This document shows positions 9,556 to 17,600 of a stretch of 64,000 nucleotides of DNA, piece by piece. The DNA is from JAJVID01 sp035714085 (lineage in GTDB: Bacteria > Acidobacteriota > Blastocatellia > RBC074). Both the position numbers and the translations under genes were made by a program. Location: contig DASTMP010000206.1 in assembly GCA_035714085.1 (NCBI GenBank), positions 1-64,000 on the forward strand, written 5' to 3'. The notes under the pieces were generated by a model. It saw only the letters and a program-made list of their open reading frames with translations. It was not told where the DNA came from and ran no database searches. How positions within the stretch are numbered: position 1 is the stretch's first letter; each line of letters starts with the position of its first letter.

Positions 9556-12240
9556 ATGTCTGATGTCGCTCGAACAACACGATTTCGTTTCTGGCTCTGG
9601 CTGATCAAATTCATCGGCCTGATTGTGCCGCGCCGCTTGCGCGCCGACTGGCGGCAGGAGTGGGAAGCTGAGTTGCGCTGCCGCGAGACGTTGTTGGCCG
9701 ATTGGGACAAGCTCGACTGGCGAAGCAAACTTGATCTGCTGCGCCGCAGCCTGGGCGCGTTCCGGGACGCGTTGTTCTTACAACCACGAAGATTGGAGGA
9801 CAAGATGTTTCAAGACTTTCGTTTTGGCGTGCGAATGCTGTTAAAACAGCCTACCTTCACCTTGATCGCCGTGCTCACTCTGAGCCTGGGCATCGGGGCG
9901 ACCTCGGCGGTTTTCAGTCTGATCCAGGGAGTGTTGTTGACGCCGCCGCCGTACCGGCGCCCGGAGCGAATCGCGCTGATCACGACGGCGCGGACGGACG
10001 GTCAGCAAACTTCCAGCACGCGGGGCTGGCCAGCCGCGCAATGGCTGGAATGGCAAAAAGAGGCGAAGTCATTCGAGGCCATCGCCGCATACCGCTGGTC
10101 ATTCAGCTTCCTCATCTCGGAGGACGGTAGCGAATCGATCGAGGGCATGGTTGTCACCAAAGATTATTTCAGCGTGACCGGACTCAAGCCTTATCTCGGC
10201 CGCACATTCCAGGACTCCGACGCCGTGGTCAATGGGCCGCAGGTCATCATTCTCGGCTATGGCCTCTGGCAGCGCAGGTTCAACGGCGATTCCAACATCA
10301 TTGGCAAGACGATCCCGTTCCGCGGGGAGACGCCTCCGACAGTCATTGGGGTTATGCCGCCCGGCGTCCGGTTTCTTCCGTCGCCTACCGTGGCGGGAGA
10401 TCCAAACTACAACGTGAACGCGCAGGTGGAATGGTGGATGCCGACCAGGCTCAACCCCCCGGCCGCGTTGAAATTTGCTATGTGGAATGTGGCGGGGCGC
10501 TTGCAAAACGGGGCCACGCTCGCCGGAGCTCAAGCGGAACTCGCGAGTATCACGGCAAGGCAGGCGCAAGCCGACCGCGACTTCGCAGGCGTCACTGCCC
10601 GGACGCAATCAATGACCGCTGAAATGAACCGCGATGGGCGGCGCATCCTGCTACCGCTATTGGGCGCGGCGGCTCTCGTATTGTTGATCGCATGCGGAAA
10701 CGTCGCGGCGCTGCTGCTCGTGCGCGGGTTGCAGCGGCAGCAGGAGTACGCGGTGCGCTGCGCGCTGGGCGCGGGACGCGTGGCGCTTTTCCGGCAAGTG
10801 TCCATGGAGTCTCTGCTGCTGGCGCTGTTGGGCGGCGCGCTTGGCGTTGGTCTGGCGTTTGGCGTGGTCAAGCTGTTCAAGCTGATCGGCGGTCATGCTA
10901 TTCCGCGTCTGGATGCGGTCACGACCGGATGGCCCGTGTTGGCCTGCGGACTCGGCGCAGCGGCGATTGCGGCGCTCCTGGCCGGGTTTCTCCCCGCGAT
11001 GCGCGCCGCGCGACTCGATCCGATGATCGCGCTCAAGGACGCTGGCCCGAAAAGCAGCGCGGGACGTGGCGAACGCCGGCTGCTTCGCGGAGTGACGGTG
11101 ATTCAGACGGCCTTGACCCTGGCGTTGTTCGTGGGCGCCGGCCTGCTGATTCGGACGATGAATAACCTGTCGAAGGTGAACGCGGGTTACAACACCGAAA
11201 AAATCCTGACCATGAGCGTCACGGCGCCGAAGAGGGACATGCGCGACCAAGTTTTTCATCAGCAGGCTCTGGAGCGGGTTTCGAGGCTTCCCGGCGTCGA
11301 ACACGCGGCGTTCGGGTGGGGCGTGCCCTTGACCAGCAATAATTCGCCCTTTGTTGTCGAAATCGAAGGGCAACCTGCCGCCAGTAAACCGAGCGACCTG
11401 CCCGTGCTGCCGGCGCGTGTGGTCGGTGAGGGCTACTTCAAACTGTTGGGGCAGCCACTGGTGGCGGGCCGGGACTTCCGCTCAACCGATAACCGCGACT
11501 CGCCCCGTGTGGCCATCATCAATCAGGCTTTCGCCGATCGTTACTTCCCCCAAGCCAATCCTATCGGGAAGAAACTCTGGAGTTTTGGGCGACGGGACCT
11601 ACAAATTGAAATCATCGGCGTTATAGCCAATGGCCGCACCGATGATCTGACGAAGGCTGCAGAACCGGAGATTTATACTTCGCTGTGGCAGTTCTTCGCG
11701 TTTACCAAGCATCTGCTCGTTCGGACGGAAGCGGACCCGCGCGCGCTGATCGCCGGCGTTCAACGCGAGTTGCGCGCGATTGACCCGACCGTCTCCATCG
11801 AAAACCTGAAGACGCTGGAAGAAATTCGCGGCGATTCACTGGCCTCCCGCAGTTTTGCAATGCGGCTGCTGATCGGGTTTTCGATCGTGGCGGGCGCGCT
11901 GACATTGGTCGGCATCTACGGCGTGCTGTCGCTGTCGGTCGCCGCGCGCCGGCGCGAACTCGCCATCCGCACGGCGATGGGCGCCGGGCGGCGCGAACTT
12001 CTGAAACTTGTTCTGGGAGAGGGGCTGCGCCTGATTGCGGGCGGCGTGACGGCGGGGCTGGCCGCGGCCATTGTCCTGTCGCGTGTCTTGAGGTCGTTCC
12101 TTTTTGAAGTCGAGCCGACTGACCCGGTCACGTTGATCGTTGTGGGGTTGTTATTCGTCGGCGTGGCGCTGTTGGCGTGCTGGGCGCCTGCGCGTCGCGC
12201 CGCGAAGGTCGATCCGTTGGAAGCCCTTCGCTACGAGTGA
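9556..12240 (+). CDS. ADOP orphan ABC permease A3 with intact type-1 prefix
   Basis: 894 residues from ATG 9556; a TTG nine bases upstream is less likely. Residues 1-83 are the prefix: a hydrophobic FRFWLWLIKFIGLIVPRR stretch at about 10-28, then the charged helix ADWRQEWEAELRCRETLLA and LDLLRRSLGAFRDALFLQP. Met84 (ATG 9805) follows GGAGG and begins MFQDFRFGVRMLLKQP. TM1 lies near 102-126, central FtsX near 361-490, TM5 near 515 and C-terminal FtsX from 773. The motif INQAFADRYFPQANPIGKKL marks the second MacB_PCD domain. It is a close paralogue of A2 over the whole permease. The gap to A2 is 13 bases. Confidence 0.95.
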   Translation: MSDVARTTRFRFWLWLIKFIGLIVPRRLRADWRQEWEAELRCRETLLADWDKLDWRSKLDLLRRSLGAFRDALFLQPRRLEDKMFQDFRFGVRMLLKQPTFTLIAVLTLSLGIGATSAVFSLIQGVLLTPPPYRRPERIALITTARTDGQQTSSTRGWPAAQWLEWQKEAKSFEAIAAYRWSFSFLISEDGSESIEGMVVTKDYFSVTGLKPYLGRTFQDSDAVVNGPQVIILGYGLWQRRFNGDSNIIGKTIPFRGETPPTVIGVMPPGVRFLPSPTVAGDPNYNVNAQVEWWMPTRLNPPAALKFAMWNVAGRLQNGATLAGAQAELASITARQAQADRDFAGVTARTQSMTAEMNRDGRRILLPLLGAAALVLLIACGNVAALLLVRGLQRQQEYAVRCALGAGRVALFRQVSMESLLLALLGGALGVGLAFGVVKLFKLIGGHAIPRLDAVTTGWPVLACGLGAAAIAALLAGFLPAMRAARLDPMIALKDAGPKSSAGRGERRLLRGVTVIQTALTLALFVGAGLLIRTMNNLSKVNAGYNTEKILTMSVTAPKRDMRDQVFHQQALERVSRLPGVEHAAFGWGVPLTSNNSPFVVEIEGQPAASKPSDLPVLPARVVGEGYFKLLGQPLVAGRDFRSTDNRDSPRVAIINQAFADRYFPQANPIGKKLWSFGRRDLQIEIIGVIANGRTDDLTKAAEPEIYTSLWQFFAFTKHLLVRTEADPRALIAGVQRELRAIDPTVSIENLKTLEEIRGDSLASRSFAMRLLIGFSIVAGALTLVGIYGVLSLSVAARRRELAIRTAMGAGRRELLKLVLGEGLRLIAGGVTAGLAAAIVLSRVLRSFLFEVEPTDPVTLIVVGLLFVGVALLACWAPARRAAKVDPLEALRYE

Positions 12241-12253
12241 TGCGTTGAGACCG

Positions 12254-14920
12254 ATGTCTGATGTAGCTCGAACAACCCGATTTCGTTTCTGGCTCTGGCT
12301 GATCAAATTCATCGGCCTGATCGTGCCGCGCCGCTTGCGCGCAGATTGGCGGCAGGAGTGGGAAGCCGAGTTGCGTTATCGCGAATTGTTGCTGGCCGAG
12401 TGGGAGCGACTCACCTGGCAAACCAAAGTCGATTTACTGCGGCGCAGCCTGGGCGCGTGCTGGGATGCGCTGTTGTTACAACCCAAACGATGGGAGGACG
12501 AGATGTTTCAAGATTTGCGTTATGGCGTGCGGATGCTTCTGAAAAATCCTGGCTTCACAGCCGGGGTCGTGTTGACGCTCGCGCTGGGCATTGGAGCGAA
12601 CGCGGCGCTCTTTTCGGTGGTCAATGGCGTGCTCTTGAATCCGCTGCCCTTTCCGCAGCCTGAGCGACTCGTGATGCTCCACCAGAGCAAGCCGAATTTC
12701 GACCAGGGCGCGATTCCCTATCCGAATTTTCGTGACTGGCAAGAAGGTAACCAGACGTTTAGCGCGATGGCCATTATGCGCGGATTCAGCTTTAGTTTGA
12801 CGGGCGCGGGCGAAGCGGAGCGCGTCAGCGCGCGGCTCGTTTCAGGAGAGTTCTTCTCCGTGCTCGGAGTTAATCCCGTCTTGGGGCGGAACTTTAGGCC
12901 GGACGAAGATCAGCCCGGCGCCGGCCCAGTAGTTATCATCAGCGCCGCCCTGTGGCAGCGCAAATTCTCGGAGGCGCCCGACGCTGTGGGCAAGAGTCTG
13001 CAGTTGGATGACAAGAGTTACACAATCATCGGCGTGCTCCCGGCGGACTTCGCGCTGGCTCGCGCCAGCGACGTTTTTGCGCTGATCGGCCAGTGGAACG
13101 GTCCCCCATTGCGGAGTCGAAGCGCAGGTTTGGGCCTGCATGGCATAGGCCGAATCAAGCCGGGCGTCACTTTCGCGCAGGCGCAGGCCGATCTGGACAA
13201 GGTCATGCGGAATCTGGCCGCCCTCTATCCCGAAGCCAACCGGGGCAATGGCGCGAAGCTCGTCCCGCTCAAGGAGCAGGTGGTGGGCAATGTCCGGCTG
13301 ACGCTGCTCCTGCTGTTAGGCGCGGTCGGTTTCGTGCTCCTCATCGCGTGCGTGAACGTCAGCAATCTATTACTGGCGCGTTCGACCGGCAGGACGCGCG
13401 AATTCGCCATTCGCGCTTCGCTGGGCGCGGGCCAGTGGCGGTTGCTCCGTCAAATGTTGACCGAGAGCACTCTGCTGGCGCTGGCTGGCGGCGCGCTTGG
13501 GTTGCTGCTCGCCGCCTGGGGCACACAAGCCGCGCTTGGAGCGCTGCCGACGGCGCTGCCGCGCGCGCAGGAAGTCGGGCTGGACGTCCGCGTGCTGCTC
13601 TTCACGCTCGCCATTTCGCTGGGCGCCGGGGCGCTGGCGGGGCTGGCTCCGGCGCTGAAGGTTTCGCAGTGGCGTTTGTCTGAAACGCTCAAAGAAGGCG
13701 GCCGCGGCGGCGGCGGCCGGCGCCGCGCCCAGGGCGTCCTGGTCGCGGTGGAGATGGCGCTGGCGCTGGTCTTGCTCATTGGCGCGGGCTTGATGATACG
13801 CACTCTGAGCGCGCTCTGGAACGTAGATCCGGGTTTTCGTCCGGACAATGTATTGACCTTCGGATTGAGCTTTCCGCCCTCGATGAATACGGCCAGCCCG
13901 GAGGCGGCGCACGCCAATGCGCGCGACCTCAGTGACCGGTTCAACTCCATCCCGGGAGTCAAGGCGGCTTCATTCTCGGAGGGCGCCTCTCCCTTGCAGG
14001 GCGAAGACGATCTCTGGTTCTGGATCGAGGGGGAGCCTAAGCCGGAGAGCACGAGTCAGATGCACATGGCGCTCGTCTATCGGGTCGAACCCGCCTATCT
14101 GACGGCCATGGGTATCCCACTCAAGCGAGGCCGCTTTTTCACCGATCAAGATGATGTGCGATCTCAATCGGTGGTCGTGATTGACGAGGTTCTCGCCCGC
14201 CAATATTTCCCGAATGTAGACCCCATCGGCAAGCGCATCAACCTGGGGGGCGCCAGGGATCGATTGGAGATTATCGGGGTAGTCGGACACGTGAAGCAGT
14301 GGGGGCTCGACGCGTCGGATGGCCGGCAATCGCTCCAAGCCCAGCTCTACGAACCGCTCAGGCAATTGCCTGGCAGTCCTGACGGCGTGAGCGTAGCGGT
14401 GCGCGCCGAGGGAGCAACCCCAGCGCTTTGGGCCGCGCTCCGACATGTGGCTCAAAGCCAAAACAGCGAGAACATCATCTCCAGAGCGCAGACGATGAAT
14501 GAGGTGATCGCCGGCACGCTGGCCCCGCAGCGCTTCTCGATGATCTTGCTCGACGCCTTCGCCGCAGTGGCGCTTCTGCTGGCGAGCGTTGGCCTCTATG
14601 GCGTCATCTCGTATCTGGTAGGCCAGCGGACGCAAGAGATCGGCGTCCGCCTCGCGCTGGGCGCGCAACGCCGGGATGTGGCGCGGCTCGTCGTGGGCCA
14701 GGGCATGAAGATGGCGCTGAGCGGCGTGGCGCTTGGACTCCTCGCAGCGCTTGGTTTCACCCGGCTGCTGGCGGAGATGCTATACGGCGTGAGCGCGACC
14801 GACCCGGCGACGTTTGCGGTCATTACCCTGCTGCTCGTGATGGTGGCGCTGCTGGCTTGCTACCTGCCCGCGCGCCGGGCGACGAAAGTTGATCCGCTGA
14901 TTGCGCTTCGCCATGACTGA
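12254..14920 (+). CDS. ADOP orphan ABC permease A4
   Basis: 888 residues from ATG 12254 (MSDVARTTRF). The in-frame codons farther upstream lie inside A3, so this ATG is preferred. The first 40 residues are the same as in A3, and the DNA before the start (TTGAGACCGATGTCTGATG) nearly so, yet the permease core is of the LPF/LPY subtype (FSVVNGVLLNPLPFPQPERL) and clearly different from A3. Met84 (ATG 12503) follows GGAGG. Central FtsX block near 349-480 (LIACVNVSNLLLARSTGRTR), TM5 near 495, final FtsX block from 764. The second MacB_PCD domain has IDEVLARQYFPNVDPIGKRI. A glycine/arginine-rich linker (EGGRGGGGRRRAQG) precedes TM5. It overlaps A5 by eight bases. Confidence 0.95.
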   Translation: MSDVARTTRFRFWLWLIKFIGLIVPRRLRADWRQEWEAELRYRELLLAEWERLTWQTKVDLLRRSLGACWDALLLQPKRWEDEMFQDLRYGVRMLLKNPGFTAGVVLTLALGIGANAALFSVVNGVLLNPLPFPQPERLVMLHQSKPNFDQGAIPYPNFRDWQEGNQTFSAMAIMRGFSFSLTGAGEAERVSARLVSGEFFSVLGVNPVLGRNFRPDEDQPGAGPVVIISAALWQRKFSEAPDAVGKSLQLDDKSYTIIGVLPADFALARASDVFALIGQWNGPPLRSRSAGLGLHGIGRIKPGVTFAQAQADLDKVMRNLAALYPEANRGNGAKLVPLKEQVVGNVRLTLLLLLGAVGFVLLIACVNVSNLLLARSTGRTREFAIRASLGAGQWRLLRQMLTESTLLALAGGALGLLLAAWGTQAALGALPTALPRAQEVGLDVRVLLFTLAISLGAGALAGLAPALKVSQWRLSETLKEGGRGGGGRRRAQGVLVAVEMALALVLLIGAGLMIRTLSALWNVDPGFRPDNVLTFGLSFPPSMNTASPEAAHANARDLSDRFNSIPGVKAASFSEGASPLQGEDDLWFWIEGEPKPESTSQMHMALVYRVEPAYLTAMGIPLKRGRFFTDQDDVRSQSVVVIDEVLARQYFPNVDPIGKRINLGGARDRLEIIGVVGHVKQWGLDASDGRQSLQAQLYEPLRQLPGSPDGVSVAVRAEGATPALWAALRHVAQSQNSENIISRAQTMNEVIAGTLAPQRFSMILLDAFAAVALLLASVGLYGVISYLVGQRTQEIGVRLALGAQRRDVARLVVGQGMKMALSGVALGLLAALGFTRLLAEMLYGVSATDPATFAVITLLLVMVALLACYLPARRATKVDPLIALRHD

Positions 14921-17600
14921 TATGTTCGAGCGTTGCAAGAGACCATATCTGTGGCTGATCCGCGTCATCGGCGTGATCGTGCCACAGCGGTTGCGAGCCG
15001 ACTGGCGGCAGGAGTGGGAAGCGGAGTTGCGCTGCCGCGAGACGTTGTTGGCCGAGTGGGACAAGCTCGACTGGCGAAACAAACTTGATCTGTTGCGGCG
15101 CAGCGTTGGCGCGTTTTGGGATGCGCTGCTCTTACAACCACGAAGACTGGAGGACGAAATGTTTCAGGATTTGCGTTATGGCGCTCGGACCATGCTGAAA
15201 GCGCCAGGCTTCACGACTGTGGCGATTCTGACTCTGGCGCTAGGAATCGGCGCCAACACGGCGCTCTTTAGCGTGGTCAATGCGATCCTGTTGCGCCCGT
15301 TACCCTTTGCGAAGCCCGAAGAGCTTGTACAGATATACGAGGCGAATGCGCAACAGAACTATACGCGCTTCTCCTTTTCGCTGGCGAACTTCGTAGACCA
15401 CCACGATCAACAATCCAGCTTTGAGCAGATGGCGGCTTACTTCCGACGGGACGCCAGCCTGACCGGCTCAGGCGAGCCTGAGCGAGTCCAGATTGCGGTC
15501 GTCTCCCCCGCCTTATTGCCGTTGCTGCGCGTGCAGCCTTTGCTAGGGCGCGGCTTTCTGCCGGGAGAGGAGACGCCGGGCAAGCACCGCGTCGTGATTC
15601 TAAGCCATGGCCTGTGGAGTCGCCGCTTCGGCGCGGACCCGCAGATCATCAATCAACTCATCACGCTGGGCGGTAATGCCTTCACCGTAGTTGGCGTGCT
15701 GCCGCCCCATTTTCAATTTCCCAATCCGTTCGGCGTCAACCCGCTGTCCGATTCAGCGCCGAGAGTCGATCTGCTGGCGCCACTGGCCTACGACCCGAGG
15801 GACCTTGGTGATCGCGGCTCGCATTTCTTGCAGGTGATAGGGCGGCTCAAACCCCGTGTGACGTCTGCGCAAGCTCAGGCTGAACTGCGCGCTATCGCCG
15901 GTCGTCTGGAACAACAATATCCGGATCGCAACAAGGGCTGGACGATCAACGTCTTTGGGCTGCAAGACGAGGTTGTGCGCGCGATTCGACCGGCCTTGCT
16001 GCTGCTGCTGGCGGCAGTCGGTTTCGTGCTTCTGATCGCATGCGCCAACGTGTCGAACCTGCTGCTGGCGCGCGCGGCGGCCAGGCAGAAAGAGATGGCT
16101 GTTCGGCTGGCGTTGGGCGCGCCGCGCGCGCGATTGCTGCGCCAGTTGCTGACCGAAAGCCTATTGCTCTCGCTGATGGGCGGCGCGGCCGGGTTGGCGC
16201 TGGCCTACTGGGCAATTCGCGCCTTCGCCGGCTTCAGCCCGGCCAATGTTCCGCGAGCCGACGAGATTCGTCTTGACAGTCTTGCGTTGCTCTTTACCTT
16301 CGGCGCCACGACGCTCGCCAGCGTTCTTTTTGGCCTGATTCCCGCGCTGCATGCCTCGAAGCCGGATGTGCAGAATGCGCTCAAAGAAGGCGGTCGAAGC
16401 GCCGGGGCAGGCGCGGGCCGCCATCGCACACGCAGCCTGCTGGTGGTCGCGGAGGTAGCCCTCTCGCTGCTATTGCTGATTGGCGCGGGGCTGATGATCC
16501 GCACCTTCATCAGCTTTCAACGAATCAATCCCGGTATCCGCACGGACCACCTGCTTACCATGAAGCTGGCGCTGCCCTACGCCAAATACCGCGAGCCGCA
16601 ACAGCAGGCGGCCTTCTTTCAACAGGCGATGGAACGGATCAAGGCCTTGCCCGGCGTGCAATCAGTGGGCGCCGTCAGCGACCTGCCACTGAGCGGGGAT
16701 GGCGGCGTTTATACTTTTACGATCGAAGGTCGCCCGTCCACCTCGACTCAGGATGACCCGGTGGCGGTCTGGCGCGCCGTCAACCCGGATTACTTCCGCA
16801 CCATGGGCATGCAGTTGCGTCGCGGACGAGAATTCACCGAACGCGATCAGCCGAGCGCCCCTGAACCGGTGATCATTAACGAAACGCTGGCCCGACGTTT
16901 TTGGCCGGGCGAAGACCCCGTCGGCAAACGCGTTCAGATTTACGATTTGGAACCGAGACCCTGGCGCGAGATCGTCGGCGTGATCAACGACATCAAGCCA
17001 GTTGATCTGAGCGCGGATCCTGCGCCGGAAATTTATGCGCCTTTCTCCCAACGACCGCGGACAGCGATGACGCTGATCGCCCGCACCACAGTCAACCCGG
17101 AGGAACTGGCCGCCGCGATGCGCGCCGCCATCCAATCAGTGGACAAGGAGCAACCGGTCTATCGCGTCAGAACAATGGAGCAGTTTTTCTCTGACGCCGT
17201 CGCCGCGCCGCGCGCCACAATGTTTCTGCTGGGCGTGTTGGCGTTCGCGGCGTTGATCATGGCCGCCGTGGGCATCTACGGTGTGATGGCCTATGCCGTG
17301 ACGCAGCGCACGCGCGAGATCGGCATACGCATGGCGCTCGGCGCGCGCGGGGACGATGTGCTGCGGATGGTCGTCAAACAAGGAATGCGGTTCGCCCTCG
17401 CCGGCGTGGCGATTGGCCTGGCGGCGGCCTTTGCGCTGACGCGGTTGATGAAGGACCTGTTGTTCGGCGTGCGGCCCACCGATCCGGCGACGTTTACGGC
17501 TCTCGCCCTGTTATTGATCGGAGTCGCGCTACTGGCTTGCTACCTGCCCGCGCGCCGGGCGACGAGAGTTGATCCGCTGATTGCGCTTCGCCATGACTGA
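14913..17600 (+). CDS. ADOP orphan ABC permease A5
   Basis: 895 residues if translation starts at ATG 14913, which overlaps the A4 stop (ATGACTGA); the second ATG at 14922 is an alternative. No clear ribosome site is present, which suggests translational coupling to A4. Prefix: RPYLWLIRVIGVIVPQRLRA, then DWRQEWEAELRCRE. Met83 (ATG 15159) follows GGAGG. TM1 near 101-125, central FtsX near 361 (LIACANVSNLLLARAAARQK), TM5 near 509, final FtsX from 769 (GIYGVMAYAVTQRTREIGIR). The second MacB_PCD domain carries INETLARRFWPGEDPVGKRV. LPF subtype (LLRPLPFAKPEELV). About 60 bases around its start are the same as around the A6 start, including the last codons of the preceding gene. Confidence 0.95.
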   Translation: MTDMFERCKRPYLWLIRVIGVIVPQRLRADWRQEWEAELRCRETLLAEWDKLDWRNKLDLLRRSVGAFWDALLLQPRRLEDEMFQDLRYGARTMLKAPGFTTVAILTLALGIGANTALFSVVNAILLRPLPFAKPEELVQIYEANAQQNYTRFSFSLANFVDHHDQQSSFEQMAAYFRRDASLTGSGEPERVQIAVVSPALLPLLRVQPLLGRGFLPGEETPGKHRVVILSHGLWSRRFGADPQIINQLITLGGNAFTVVGVLPPHFQFPNPFGVNPLSDSAPRVDLLAPLAYDPRDLGDRGSHFLQVIGRLKPRVTSAQAQAELRAIAGRLEQQYPDRNKGWTINVFGLQDEVVRAIRPALLLLLAAVGFVLLIACANVSNLLLARAAARQKEMAVRLALGAPRARLLRQLLTESLLLSLMGGAAGLALAYWAIRAFAGFSPANVPRADEIRLDSLALLFTFGATTLASVLFGLIPALHASKPDVQNALKEGGRSAGAGAGRHRTRSLLVVAEVALSLLLLIGAGLMIRTFISFQRINPGIRTDHLLTMKLALPYAKYREPQQQAAFFQQAMERIKALPGVQSVGAVSDLPLSGDGGVYTFTIEGRPSTSTQDDPVAVWRAVNPDYFRTMGMQLRRGREFTERDQPSAPEPVIINETLARRFWPGEDPVGKRVQIYDLEPRPWREIVGVINDIKPVDLSADPAPEIYAPFSQRPRTAMTLIARTTVNPEELAAAMRAAIQSVDKEQPVYRVRTMEQFFSDAVAAPRATMFLLGVLAFAALIMAAVGIYGVMAYAVTQRTREIGIRMALGARGDDVLRMVVKQGMRFALAGVAIGLAAAFALTRLMKDLLFGVRPTDPATFTALALLLIGVALLACYLPARRATRVDPLIALRHD

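Noticed and set aside
12140..12253. Upstream extension of A4 into A3
   Set aside because: The extra residues are an out-of-frame reading of the A3 C-terminus; the MSDVARTTRF start matches A3.
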